Assembly: GCA_964428835.1 (NCBI GenBank)
Contig: CAYRZQ010000007.1
Location: forward strand, 1 to 64,000
Direction of reading: 5' to 3'
Origin: JAIXWP01 sp964428835
GTDB lineage: Bacteria > Bacteroidota > Bacteroidia > Flavobacteriales_D > Sanyastnellaceae
Length of the DNA stretch: 64,000 nt
Shown: positions 17,787 to 27,149 of the stretch, piece after piece
Position numbering within the stretch: position 1 is the stretch's first letter
Layout of the letters: every line of letters starts with the position of its first letter
Program-made: the position numbers and the translations under genes
The notes under the pieces: model-generated
Seen by the model: the letters and a program-made list of their open reading frames with translations, nothing else
Database searches by the model: none
Told to the model about the DNA's origin: nothing

Positions 17787-20700
17787 TTAGTATTTAATAG
17801 TTAATGTTCCCACGATCGGATCTTTCGATTCATCGTATTCTATGACATAATAATAATCAGCAACTGGCAAGAGTTCTCCTCTAAACTGACCATCCCAAGG
17901 AGCGGCATATCCTGTAGATTGAAACACTTGCTGCCCCCATCTATTGAAAACTTCAATGTTGGCATTAGGGAAAAACTCTAAGCCCCCTAGAATCCAAGTA
18001 TCATTGGCTCCGTCCCCGTTTGGTGTAATCGCATTCGTGATGAAGAAGCAACCGATAGTCGGCTCCACAAAAACCGAAGCAGTAAGGGTACAACCAATAT
18101 CGTCCGTTACACGCACTTCATATGTATCATTGGAACCAAGACCTATCGCTGTTGGTGTGATTTGCATTTCCGAATCAAACCACTGATAACTCAATGGTAG
18201 ATTTCCGTTTTGAACTGCTACTGTGGCGGTACCATCCTTAGTATTCCAGCAGCTTTCTGGAGATGAGAAAGTGGTCAATACCATATCAGTAACGAGCTCA
18301 GGTACTACTTCGACTTCAAGCTCTTCAACACATCCTGCGGCATCCTCGAGAATGATAGTAAAGACAATTTCTCCAAGTTCATTCACTGTGTACAAGTTAT
18401 TTCCAGCACTGCTTGCATCTATGCTAGTAGGCAAGAAATCAACAGATAAAATTCCTGTTCCTCCCTGAACGACTACAGACGCCTCGCCGTCGGTCATTCC
18501 TGTACAAGTTGGGGCATCCAAATCGACCAAGATCTCCAAAGGCGTTGGCTCGTTGATTGTTACCTCTTGGGTAGTCTCGCAATCGTTTATATCACGAATA
18601 ACCAAATCATAGACGCCCGCACAAATATTCCCAATAGTGCCAGTTGACGCTGCTTGAGTGCCGTCTGGAAGTAACTGGAAGTTATAAGGTGCAGTACCAC
18701 CTGATACGGTATAATTTATAGCTGCATCACATTCACCTCCGCAGGAAACATCATCGATGTCAGTGATAGTGTACTGCAGTAACAGAGGCTGCGTTATGAT
18801 AACATCATCGCTGGCCTCGCAACCATTCTCATCAGACACCGTGTAAGTATATGTGCCAGGGGCAAGTCCGCTCACAGTTTGAGGTAAAGCTTGATTTGAT
18901 GGTAGTAAACTCAATACTCCCGTGCCGCCATTTCCTGTGATTACCGCCTCTCCATCAGCCAAACCGAAACAAGAAACGTTAGTAGGAGCAATGGCAAGTG
19001 TTATCGCTACCGGAGAAACTACAGAGATACTTGGTGACTGTACATCACAACCAGCCTGATCTGATACAGTGACCGTGTAAGTGCCCGCGCATGCATTACT
19101 AAAAGTAGCAGTTGAACCGCTACATGGTGCATCGCAATTCAGACCACCGCTTGCACTGAAAGTATATCCGCCTTCTCCTCCTGAAACATTCGAAACCGTA
19201 ATAATACCGTCGCACGAGCCATTACACAATGTTGCCGTAGAAGCTGTGTTGAACGTGATTTGAGTGGGCTGTCCTATCGTAATATTACCAAGCAACGAAC
19301 AATTGTTCGCATCCACAATGTCATAAGAATAAGTACCAGCACACAGAGCGTTTGGATTTTGAGGAACATTTCCAGCGTTTAGTACATTCTCTTCAAATGG
19401 ACCTGTACCACCAACGATATCAAAAGACACCGCACCGTCGCAAAGACCAAAACATGTAGCATCCACGGTGATCGGTGTCACCACCACAGGATCTGGCTCT
19501 AGTATCGTAAAGTTGAAAGTATCTCCGCATCCATTCGCGTCTTCGATGGTTAGCACGTAATCTCCACCGTCTAAATCTACAAAGTTGACATTGAGACTGT
19601 TGTTAGCTGATTGTTCTCCAATTTCAGTAGCTCCGAGTGTCAAAGTAGCCGTAATCAAACCCGTCCCTCCAGCAACGGTACCTGTAATGGTGCCGTCATC
19701 GTAGTCAAAACATGCGATGTCAGTGGAGTTTAAATCAAATGTAATCAACGGAGGACAAGGAATTTCAATCGTTTCAGTGGCAGTACATCCGTTTGCATCA
19801 GTGGCAGTGATTACATAATCACCGCATTCAAGGTCAGTAAGTATGGTACCGCATGCATTCCCTCCTACTCCATCTACATCAAACTCTAAAACGCCTGTTC
19901 CTCCTGAACAAGTGACCTCAATTTCACCGGTGGCATCGCCGAAGCAGTTCACTCCGTTTAACAATGTTGCGTCAAACACAATCGGATCTGGATCAAGGAT
20001 CGTGAAAACCACAGAAGTATCTCTACAGCCTGTCGCTTCTTGCATTGTATAGTAATAATCGCCACCGGGAAGATTGGTTACATCAAACCCGATATCGCTG
20101 TTTTCAAATTCTTGAACCAAAGTGCCTGCACCCGGAGTGCTTCCGCTGTACAAAGAGTAAGTCACAGTGCTGAATCCTCCATCATCAACAGTGACCTGTG
20201 ATAGTTCGCCCGCACAAGCAGGATTTGTGACAAGAGGCTCAGTGTCTAAAGGAAAATCAATACATGGATGAGGCACAACCATACAAATATCTGTCTCAGT
20301 GACAGCAACATCATCTGGTCCGCGGTAGCTGATAGCAAGACAACCCTCAAATCCACCACAAGAGGTAAACTGAGCAATTTTGATTCTCAAATCATCTCCT
20401 ACGTAAGTGCTGCTGCATGTAGGATCGAAAAGGGGAATTGAAAAAAGAGCATGCGAGTCCCAGAAAAAGCTACCACCATCAAAAGGATTACCATTAACTG
20501 GACCTTCGAAGTTTTGCAACCAATCGGGACAGTTTCCGATATCCGAAATCACTTCACAGTTTGGATCCGAACTACATTCCACTCCTAAGGTCATATATGA
20601 ATCCCACTGGTCTGCCGCAAATCCTGGAACTGCGAATTGATAGAGGCAATTATTGGTGTGACCGAAGGCAGTTTCTGTTTCACTTTGAAATAATCCACAG

Positions 20701-20972
20701 TCAAAGTTGAAATACGTGACCTGAACTGGGTCGAAATTACAATCTGGAGCCGGGTCTTCTTCACCGAAAATCGCTAGAAGATAGTTGTCTGGATTTTGAA
20801 ACCTCAGGTAAACCTCGTACGTCACATACCCCGTAAGGTCCACTCCATCATAGGATCCATAGTGAATGGTATACTCCACTTCCCAGGCTGGATTATCCAA
20901 TTGAGCATTGGAAGAATATGCTGAAGACAGCAAGAGGAGAAAGAGTAAAATACACTTGTAGAATTGCTTCAT
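17787..20972 (-). CDS. SprB-repeat adhesin with T9SS type B sorting domain
   Basis: From ATG at 20972 the protein has 1061 residues; the longer reading from 20999 puts nine residues before a clear signal peptide (KQFYKCILLFLLLLSSAYS) and is not preferred. Residues about 25-218 form a domain also found in the 194-residue gene of this operon. Then come about nine SprB-type repeats of 75-110 residues, each with a Cys-rich start and a GGTG core (SCFGLADGEAVITGNGGTG). The last 85 residues are the gliding motility-associated C-terminal domain (TNAITPNGDGANDTW, VFNRWGQQVFQS, VADYYYVIEYD), the type B T9SS signal. It is predicted to be a long surface filament for adhesion or gliding, secreted with the help of the PorP/SprF protein encoded next to it. 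Confidence 0.9.
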   Translation of the reverse strand: MKQFYKCILLFLLLLSSAYSSNAQLDNPAWEVEYTIHYGSYDGVDLTGYVTYEVYLRFQNPDNYLLAIFGEEDPAPDCNFDPVQVTYFNFDCGLFQSETETAFGHTNNCLYQFAVPGFAADQWDSYMTLGVECSSDPNCEVISDIGNCPDWLQNFEGPVNGNPFDGGSFFWDSHALFSIPLFDPTCSSTYVGDDLRIKIAQFTSCGGFEGCLAISYRGPDDVAVTETDICMVVPHPCIDFPLDTEPLVTNPACAGELSQVTVDDGGFSTVTYSLYSGSTPGAGTLVQEFENSDIGFDVTNLPGGDYYYTMQEATGCRDTSVVFTILDPDPIVFDATLLNGVNCFGDATGEIEVTCSGGTGVLEFDVDGVGGNACGTILTDLECGDYVITATDANGCTATETIEIPCPPLITFDLNSTDIACFDYDDGTITGTVAGGTGLITATLTLGATEIGEQSANNSLNVNFVDLDGGDYVLTIEDANGCGDTFNFTILEPDPVVVTPITVDATCFGLCDGAVSFDIVGGTGPFEENVLNAGNVPQNPNALCAGTYSYDIVDANNCSLLGNITIGQPTQITFNTASTATLCNGSCDGIITVSNVSGGEGGYTFSASGGLNCDAPCSGSTATFSNACAGTYTVTVSDQAGCDVQSPSISVVSPVAITLAIAPTNVSCFGLADGEAVITGNGGTGVLSLLPSNQALPQTVSGLAPGTYTYTVSDENGCEASDDVIITQPLLLQYTITDIDDVSCGGECDAAINYTVSGGTAPYNFQLLPDGTQAASTGTIGNICAGVYDLVIRDINDCETTQEVTINEPTPLEILVDLDAPTCTGMTDGEASVVVQGGTGILSVDFLPTSIDASSAGNNLYTVNELGEIVFTIILEDAAGCVEELEVEVVPELVTDMVLTTFSSPESCWNTKDGTATVAVQNGNLPLSYQWFDSEMQITPTAIGLGSNDTYEVRVTDDIGCTLTASVFVEPTIGCFFITNAITPNGDGANDTWILGGLEFFPNANIEVFNRWGQQVFQSTGYAAPWDGQFRGELLPVADYYYVIEYDESKDPIVGTLTIKY

Positions 20973-21025
20973 GTTTTGGCTTTTGGCTATTATAAACAAG
21001 TCGGCTAAAGGTGGCCGTATGTTGC

Positions 21026-21865
21026 TTACGACTTTTGGTCGCGGTGCGAATTTAATAATAAAACCTCCGAAAAAAAAGCCCGCATTTGCTCTCTAAATAA
21101 AGGATAGGTATTAAGATTACTATGCTTGCCTCCCACAAGTGTTGTAAACCTTACATCCTTGATTTCCTGAACTTTACGATATAGTGCCAATGCACTATCA
21201 TATTTGACAATCAAATCCTTTGTTCCGTGGAACATCTGAATAGGGCAATCCACATGTGGCAAATGGAGGTCATTTCGGAAGCGGTATCTTAGTAAAAATT
21301 TCACGGGAAGAAATGGAAGATAAGACTTGGCCACATCGGTGAGGCTGAAAAAAGGCGTTTCAAGGACTAAACCCTCTGCCTTTCTCCGGCTCGCAAGACG
21401 ACAAGCAAAACCTGACCCGAGGGATCTGCCATAAATGATATTGACTCGATAATCGTATTTCTCCTTTAGCCAATCATAACAGAATTCTACATCTCTGTGC
21501 ATTCGAGCTTCGCTGCGCGGCCCGCTGCTCAAGCCATATCCCCGGTAATCCATCACAAAAACATCAAAACCGTATCCACTAAGCTCCTCGGCCATAAACT
21601 GCCAACGCTTGAGACTACCAGTATTTCCATGAAGGTAAAAAATTAGACCCTGTGGATTATCCACTCGCAAAAGGAGCGCATGAATGCGACCGTTGTGAGG
21701 AGTATCCAGCATAATTTCCTCCGCAGGGGTAGAAAGTTTATTATTGAAACCTTCAATACTAAAGCTGGGAACGAAAATGAACCTTTCTTGAAATAAAAAA
21801 TAAACCACGCAAACAACACCATAAATCAATGCAACAAATGATATGATGCGAAGCGTTAATTCCAT
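21026..21865 (-). CDS. membrane-anchored alpha/beta hydrolase (Bem46-like)
   Basis: This 279-residue protein starts with a hydrophobic segment (about 7-27) and then an alpha/beta hydrolase fold: oxyanion segment LIFYLHGNTGSLKRW, DVFVMDYRGYGLSSG, nucleophile elbow YGRSLGSGFA (Ser in GRSLG), acid region MFHGTKDLIVKYDSA and the catalytic His in GGKHSNLNTYP. These features match Bem46/ABHD13-type hydrolases; substrate is unknown, possibly a lipid or peptide at the membrane. Its ATG follows the stop of the E1 gene by one base, so the two are co-transcribed, but a functional link is not implied. Confidence 0.82.
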   Translation of the reverse strand: MELTLRIISFVALIYGVVCVVYFLFQERFIFVPSFSIEGFNNKLSTPAEEIMLDTPHNGRIHALLLRVDNPQGLIFYLHGNTGSLKRWQFMAEELSGYGFDVFVMDYRGYGLSSGPRSEARMHRDVEFCYDWLKEKYDYRVNIIYGRSLGSGFACRLASRRKAEGLVLETPFFSLTDVAKSYLPFLPVKFLLRYRFRNDLHLPHVDCPIQMFHGTKDLIVKYDSALALYRKVQEIKDVRFTTLVGGKHSNLNTYPLFREQMRAFFSEVLLLNSHRDQKS

Positions 21866-21866
21866 T

Positions 21867-23879
21867 TTAATAATTCAGCAATCGCTGCAGCGCGTCTTGC
21901 AGCTTTGATGAGCCCAAGAAATTTTTCTCAAGATTGGCATTGAAAGGAACAGGTGTATCCATCGATGCGCAGCGTATCACTGGTGCGTCCAGATAACTGA
22001 AACACTCCTCCGTTATGCGTGCCGAAATTTCGCCACCGATTCCTCCAGTGAGACAATCCTCATGCAGAACTAATACTCGACCTGTCTTGCGCACAGACTT
22101 GTAAATGGTTTCCATGTCAAGCGGTGCAAGAGTTCTTAAGTCAATGAGCTCAATATCTGAAATGCCATGTTCGTCAAGATGCTTTAGAGCCCAATGCACT
22201 CCAAGCCCGTAGGTGACTATTGTAGCCTTATTGCCAGAACGTAAAATATTCGCAACACCAAACGGAATTGTGTAAAACCCAGAAGGAACATCGCCTTCTA
22301 TACTTCTATAAAGCGCTTTGTGCTCAAAAAACAGCACAGGATTAGGATCTTCGAAAGATTGACACAAGAGCCCTTTTGCATCTGCTGGAAAAGCAGGATA
22401 GGCAATCTTTAATCCTGGAGTATGAAAGAACCAAGCTTCATTACTTTGGCTATGAAATGGCCCTGCGGCAACGCCCGCGCCTGTTGGCATACGAACCACC
22501 ACATCGGCATTTTCTTCCCAGCGATAATGAAGCTTCGCAAGATTATTAACGATCTGGTTGAAACCGCATGTAACAAAATCAGCAAACTGCATTTCAACCA
22601 TCGCCTTCCAACCCTTTATGCTCAAGCCCAAGCCTGCACCAATAATAGCAGACTCGCATAGCGGTGTATTTCGAACACGATCAGAACCAAATTCTTCCAC
22701 AAAATTTTCAGTAACCTTAAATACACCTCCATATTTTGCGATGTCTTGGCCCATCAGAACCAATCTTGGATGGCGCTTCATGCTTTCTCTCAGACCATCA
22801 CTTACTGCGTCTATCAATCTTTTGTTTTGTGATTCAGATGATACTGGTTTGATCTCTGTGTTTGCAAACTCCTTGAAAAGATCAGATGTCTCTTTTTCGC
22901 TGTCTGGCGTAATGTCTGGAGTTTCATAAGCAATTTTCAATGCATCATTAATCTCCTTTTTAATTGCATCGCGCGTCTCTAAAACCACATCAGGCGAAAT
23001 GATCTTTTGATCTAAAAGCCACAACTCAAAATTGTCCACTGGATCTTTCTTTTCCCACTCTTCAATCAAGCCTTCGGGATAATATTTTGTACCACTGGCC
23101 TCTTCATGACCTCTAAGCCTAAATGTCATAAACTCCATCAAGATCGGACGTGGATTTTTCCTAATACTCTCAGCTGCGTTTTTGACGGCTAAGTAAACAT
23201 CGATAATATTATTGCCATCCACTTGAATTGCATCAGAAGAAGGCATTCCATAACCTATAGCTTTATCGATGAATTGTTTGCATCGAAACTGCTCGCGGCT
23301 TGGAGTTGACAATCCCCACGCATTATTTTCAATACCGATTATTACTGGCAAATCCCATACTGTTGCGACGTTAAGTGCCTCGTGAAAATCACCTTCACTT
23401 GCCCCACCGTCACCACTAAAAACTATAGTAGCCTTTTGCTCCTTTGATAATTTATTCGCGAGTGCTATGCCATCTGCAATACCTAATTGCGGGCCCAAAT
23501 GAGATATCATTCCCACTAAATGATGCTCTTTTGTCCCAAAATGAAACGAACGATCGCGACCTTTAGTGAAACCCTCTTCCTTACCTTGAAACTGCAGAAA
23601 AAGTTTTGAAAGCGGAAGATTTCTTCCTGTAAAAATTCCGAGATTTCGGTGCATAGGAAGTATATACTCATCCTCGTTCATTGCCAACGCAACTCCTACA
23701 GATATGGCCTCTTGACCATAGCTACTGAACCACTTGCTAATCTTACCTAATCTCAATTGACTCAACATTTTTTCTTCGATCAATCGAGGCTTCAAAATCG
23801 CCTTGTACAGACGAATCAAGTCTTGATCATTGAGACCGTTTCTTTTAAATTTTATAACAGGTTTTGTAAGCGTTGACAT
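21867..23879 (-). CDS. 2-oxoacid dehydrogenase E1, fused alpha and beta subunits
   Basis: The 670-residue protein joins an E1-alpha domain (about 1-340) and an E1-beta domain (about 345-670) in one chain. Thiamine diphosphate binding is visible as GDGGASEGDFHEALN (GDG at 156-158) ending in NN (185-186). The beta part has FGSDRVRNTPLCESAIIGAG, MPTGAGVAAGPFHSQS and VLHEDCLTGGIGGEI. Such fused E1 proteins decarboxylate branched-chain 2-oxoacids (or pyruvate/acetoin-type substrates) and pass the acyl group to E2 lipoamide. E2 and E3 genes are not in the window. The branched-chain assignment is by resemblance to Bacteroidetes fused BCKDH E1 proteins. A TACTTTCG box lies about 22 nt upstream. Confidence 0.88.
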   Translation of the reverse strand: MSTLTKPVIKFKRNGLNDQDLIRLYKAILKPRLIEEKMLSQLRLGKISKWFSSYGQEAISVGVALAMNEDEYILPMHRNLGIFTGRNLPLSKLFLQFQGKEEGFTKGRDRSFHFGTKEHHLVGMISHLGPQLGIADGIALANKLSKEQKATIVFSGDGGASEGDFHEALNVATVWDLPVIIGIENNAWGLSTPSREQFRCKQFIDKAIGYGMPSSDAIQVDGNNIIDVYLAVKNAAESIRKNPRPILMEFMTFRLRGHEEASGTKYYPEGLIEEWEKKDPVDNFELWLLDQKIISPDVVLETRDAIKKEINDALKIAYETPDITPDSEKETSDLFKEFANTEIKPVSSESQNKRLIDAVSDGLRESMKRHPRLVLMGQDIAKYGGVFKVTENFVEEFGSDRVRNTPLCESAIIGAGLGLSIKGWKAMVEMQFADFVTCGFNQIVNNLAKLHYRWEENADVVVRMPTGAGVAAGPFHSQSNEAWFFHTPGLKIAYPAFPADAKGLLCQSFEDPNPVLFFEHKALYRSIEGDVPSGFYTIPFGVANILRSGNKATIVTYGLGVHWALKHLDEHGISDIELIDLRTLAPLDMETIYKSVRKTGRVLVLHEDCLTGGIGGEISARITEECFSYLDAPVIRCASMDTPVPFNANLEKNFLGSSKLQDALQRLLNY

Positions 23880-23943
23880 TTTTTAATGAAATATAGGCTG
23901 CGAAAGTAGCAGCGATTTAAACAAAACTATTCACAAAATAATT

Positions 23944-23951
23944 TATATTTG
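23944..23951 (+). promoter_or_regulatory. Bacteroidetes -7 box (TATATTTG)
   Basis: An exact TAnnTTTG match 19 nt upstream of ATG 23971 of the AT-hook protein gene, in an AT-rich divergent region. No clear TTG -33 was seen. Confidence 0.5.
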
Positions 23952-23970
23952 CAAACAAATAAAAAGTTCT

Positions 23971-24321
23971 ATGGCATCTAAAATCCTCAAGGACATTAAG
24001 TCCGAGATTACCAAATTGGAATCTCAAATCAAAACCCTTGTAAACGCTGCAAACCTTATTGCAGAAGCTTCACAAGGAAGAGGCAGAAAAACTAAAATCT
24101 CATCATCCGTAGACTCTTTACTAAATCAACTGGGAAAAAAAGGCTCGATTTCATCAGGAAGACGAGGAAGACCTGCAGGTAGCAAAAACAAACCTGGAGC
24201 GAAAAAACCTGGTCCTAAACCTAGTGGAAAAACAGCTTCAAAAGCACCGGCAGCTCCTAAAAAAGCTGTTGGAAAGAAAAGAGGAAGACCTTCGAAAAAA
24301 TCTACAACTTCGGGGAACTAA
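23971..24321 (+). CDS. AT-hook, histone H1-like basic protein
   Basis: This 116-residue protein has a short amphipathic/coiled N-terminus (residues 1-32, ILKDIKSEITKLESQIKTLV) and a Lys/Pro/Gly-rich tail. Two AT-hook cores are visible: GRRGRPAGSK (63-72) and KKRGRPSKK (102-110); a shorter GRGRK sits at 36-40. AT-hooks insert into the minor groove of AT-rich DNA, so a nucleoid-associated or architectural role is likely, perhaps with the N-terminus mediating oligomers. The composition resembles histone H1-like proteins of other Bacteroidetes. It is a single-gene unit with its own -7 box and a strong terminator, consistent with high expression. Confidence 0.75.
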   Translation: MASKILKDIKSEITKLESQIKTLVNAANLIAEASQGRGRKTKISSSVDSLLNQLGKKGSISSGRRGRPAGSKNKPGAKKPGPKPSGKTASKAPAAPKKAVGKKRGRPSKKSTTSGN

Positions 24322-24339
24322 TCTTTCAATAAATTTTAA

Positions 24340-24372
24340 GTACCCTCTCCATCCAGAGGGTACTTTTTTTTT
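24340..24372 (+). terminator. intrinsic terminator of the AT-hook protein gene
   Basis: GTACCCTCT (24340-24348) pairs perfectly with AGAGGGTAC (24355-24363) across a 6-nt loop and is followed by a run of nine T. Confidence 0.93.
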
Positions 24373-24415
24373 AATAAAAATAGACGTCTAATTTTTGGTT
24401 GAATAGACCTACATT

Positions 24416-25978
24416 ATGTCACAGATTATTCAGATAACCGCCCTCCCATCTGAGATTGCTACAGATAATGGCATTCGTAATGCTATTAAAAAGACCTCGG
24501 GAAGTAGCTTTGATAAATACTCTTATCGAATACTTCGCAGAAGTATCGATGCTAGACAAAAGCAAGTAAAGTTTATAATAAAGTTAGAATTATTTGCTCC
24601 CGACGAAGTATTACCTCCTTTCATCGAAGAAAAAAAATACACTGATGTTCGAAATAAGAAATCAGTTGTAGTGATTGGAGCAGGACCAGCGGGACTTTTC
24701 GCTGCATTGGCTCTAATAGAAAAAGGTCTCCGTCCCATTGTACTCGAAAGAGGTTTGGACGTTAGAGCACGAAGAAGAGATCTTGCTGCAATCAATAAAA
24801 ACCACATCGTTAATCCTGAATCAAATTATTGTTTCGGAGAAGGTGGTGCAGGCACATATTCCGATGGAAAACTTTATACCAGAAGCACTAAAAGAGGTGA
24901 TGTACAAAGCATTCTATCAACTTTAGTTCAGTTTGGCGCTGATCCTATTATCCTCACCGACGCACACCCGCACATCGGCACAAACAAATTGCCAGGTATA
25001 ATCTCCGCTATGCGAGAAATGATTAATAGTTGTGGCGGCGAAGTTCGATTTGGATCAAAAGTAACAGATCTCATTATTGAGAATAATTCTTTTAAAGCAG
25101 TTGTCGTCAATGACGAGGAAGTATTAAATGCTGAGCACTGCATTCTAGCTACAGGACATAGCGCCCGTGATATCTTTTCTCTTTTGAATAAACATAAAAT
25201 TGCGATTGAGTTCAAACCTTTCGCTTTGGGAGTGCGAGCCGAACATCCTCAAGCGGTTATTGATAAAATTCAATATCACTGCGATGATCGCGGGGAGTTT
25301 TTACCCCCTGCATCTTATACTTTGGTCGAGCAAGTTCGAAACAAAGGAGTTTATTCATTTTGTATGTGCCCTGGTGGCATCATTGCTCCATGCGCGACAG
25401 ATAAAGAAGAAGTAGTGACCAATGGCTGGTCTCCAAGCAAACGAAACAATCCATGGGCAAACTCAGGAATCGTTGTCTCTGTTGATTGGGATGATATTCC
25501 CGAATTTCATAAACACGGTGCCTTGGCTGGTCTCGAGTTTCAAAAGTCAGTAGAGCATGCTTGCTGGATAGCTGCGGGCAAAACCCAAGCTGCCCCTGCG
25601 CAAAGAATCAATGACTTTATATCCAAAAAAACCTCCGCCTCATTGCCCGAGTGTTCTTATCAACCTGGGCTAAAAAGTGTGGATTTGAACAACGTACTTC
25701 CTCAATTCATAGCAGATTCGCTAAGAGAAGGCTTCAGAGCTTTTGGAAAAAAAATGAATGGATATCTGCACCCTGACGCCATCATCGTTGGACCTGAATC
25801 ACGCACCTCAAGTCCAGTGAGAATCCCACGCGATAAAGAAACTTTAGAACACATAGAAATATCAGGATTGTATCCTTGTGGCGAAGGTGCTGGTTATGCT
25901 GGAGGAATTGTAAGCGCCGCTATTGACGGCGAAAAATGCGCCAACAAAATCGCCGAAAAAATTAATTTAATTAGCTAA
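24416..25978 (+). CDS. COG2509-type FAD-dependent dehydrogenase
   Basis: The 520-residue flavoprotein has an N-terminal region of about 80 residues, then a Rossmann dinucleotide site VVVIGAGPAGLFAALALIEK followed by LERG, the family landmark CFGEGGAGTYSDGKLYTRS, a second nucleotide-related segment HCILATGHSARDIF, and the C-terminal FAD contact GLYPCGEGAGYAGGIVSAA. It belongs to the uncharacterised FAD-dependent dehydrogenases (NAD(P)/FAD oxidoreductases); reaction unknown. No signal peptide, so cytoplasmic. Its last 12 bases overlap the end of the convergent flavoprotein gene, an unusual meeting of two unrelated FAD enzymes. Confidence 0.88.
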   Translation: MSQIIQITALPSEIATDNGIRNAIKKTSGSSFDKYSYRILRRSIDARQKQVKFIIKLELFAPDEVLPPFIEEKKYTDVRNKKSVVVIGAGPAGLFAALALIEKGLRPIVLERGLDVRARRRDLAAINKNHIVNPESNYCFGEGGAGTYSDGKLYTRSTKRGDVQSILSTLVQFGADPIILTDAHPHIGTNKLPGIISAMREMINSCGGEVRFGSKVTDLIIENNSFKAVVVNDEEVLNAEHCILATGHSARDIFSLLNKHKIAIEFKPFALGVRAEHPQAVIDKIQYHCDDRGEFLPPASYTLVEQVRNKGVYSFCMCPGGIIAPCATDKEEVVTNGWSPSKRNNPWANSGIVVSVDWDDIPEFHKHGALAGLEFQKSVEHACWIAAGKTQAAPAQRINDFISKKTSASLPECSYQPGLKSVDLNNVLPQFIADSLREGFRAFGKKMNGYLHPDAIIVGPESRTSSPVRIPRDKETLEHIEISGLYPCGEGAGYAGGIVSAAIDGEKCANKIAEKINLIS

Positions 25979-27088
25979 ATCCGCTAATTTCTTTCCAATT
26001 AAATTCCCAATCGCAACTCCCATTCCTCCCATTCTTACGCCAACATAGACATTATCTTTATACTGCTTGATTATGGGGCTCTTTTTAGTTCCAACACCAA
26101 GAATCCCCGACCATCTAAAGTCAATACTTACACTCTCATTCGTGATATATTCTCGAATAAAATTCTCTAATTTCTCTTGGATTTTATCTGTTAAACCAAA
26201 CTTATCCGTAGTTTCATTCTCAAAATCAATATTTCTAAAACCGCCAATCAAAATGCGACCATTAATGGGTCGAAAATAAACGTAACCTTCATCTATATGA
26301 TACGTGCCTTCAGGAATTGATTTTTCCAATTTACTCGTCACTACTACCTGATTTCGCACAGCGGTCACTTCCAAATCGGGCATCAATGTTCGCGCAAAGC
26401 CATTGACACAAACGAATAACCTTTCGGGCTTGAAGGAAAAATCGTCGCAGATAAGTTCTGGTTTATTGCCCTCGCAATTCAATTGGGTAATATTTAATCC
26501 GTTCATGAATTCCACACCGCTTCGGATGCACAGCTCTTTCAACGAACGCATCATCATACCTGTGTGAATGGCCCCCTCTCCATTGTTAAATATAGCCCCA
26601 ATGAACCCCTTGAAATGCTCAAATGGATTTGTTGGTTGTATTGAATAGGGACTGAAACCGATAGCTTCTCCCACAATAGCGTTCAAATCACTCAAAGCAT
26701 GCGCACATTTGTCGTAATTCAAATAATCCTGAGGACGAAACATCTCCATGCCTCCACACGGAATGTATCCGATGTTATCATCACCCAGCAGATTTCGCAA
26801 TGATCGCAGCCCTTCATACCTAAATCGCACCAGTTCAACGACCTCTTCTTTGGTCATTTTTTCCAAATCACTTAGAATTTCAGAAGGGCTACCATAGCAG
26901 GCGAAGCCCGCATTTTTGGTGCTCGCACCTGCAGAAAGTGAATCTCTTTCTATTACGACAATTCGTCGTTGCGGGTATTTTTTACTCAAAAAATAAGCGG
27001 TACTCAAACCTACAATGCCTCCGCCCAAGACAACATCTTGCATGTTTTTAAAGTAGGACTCGAACTCCCAGTAACTAATATTGCTCAT
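25967..27088 (-). CDS. DAO-family FAD-dependent oxidoreductase
   Basis: This 373-residue protein has the D-amino-acid oxidase fold: dinucleotide site VVLGGGIVGLSTAYFLSKKY (GGGIVG) ending in VVIERD, then SAGASTKNAGFACYGSPSE, a substrate-domain segment GYVYFRPINGRILIGGFRN, and the C-terminal contact VYVGVRMGGMGVAIGNLIG. It oxidises an amine or amino-acid-like substrate with FAD; the substrate is not determinable. The Ala-Gly-Phe-Ala pattern after KNAGFA resembles the YgaF/gamma-glutamylputrescine-oxidase side of the family. ATG at 27088 is used, though Met at 27043 would also keep the FAD site. It converges with a second FAD enzyme gene, overlapping it by 12 bp. Confidence 0.85.
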   Translation of the reverse strand: MSNISYWEFESYFKNMQDVVLGGGIVGLSTAYFLSKKYPQRRIVVIERDSLSAGASTKNAGFACYGSPSEILSDLEKMTKEEVVELVRFRYEGLRSLRNLLGDDNIGYIPCGGMEMFRPQDYLNYDKCAHALSDLNAIVGEAIGFSPYSIQPTNPFEHFKGFIGAIFNNGEGAIHTGMMMRSLKELCIRSGVEFMNGLNITQLNCEGNKPELICDDFSFKPERLFVCVNGFARTLMPDLEVTAVRNQVVVTSKLEKSIPEGTYHIDEGYVYFRPINGRILIGGFRNIDFENETTDKFGLTDKIQEKLENFIREYITNESVSIDFRWSGILGVGTKKSPIIKQYKDNVYVGVRMGGMGVAIGNLIGKKLADLAN

Positions 27089-27149
27089 TTTGGCGAACTT
27101 AATTACAATATTTTACGTATTTTTACGTCGCAAGGAATATTTTGAAACC

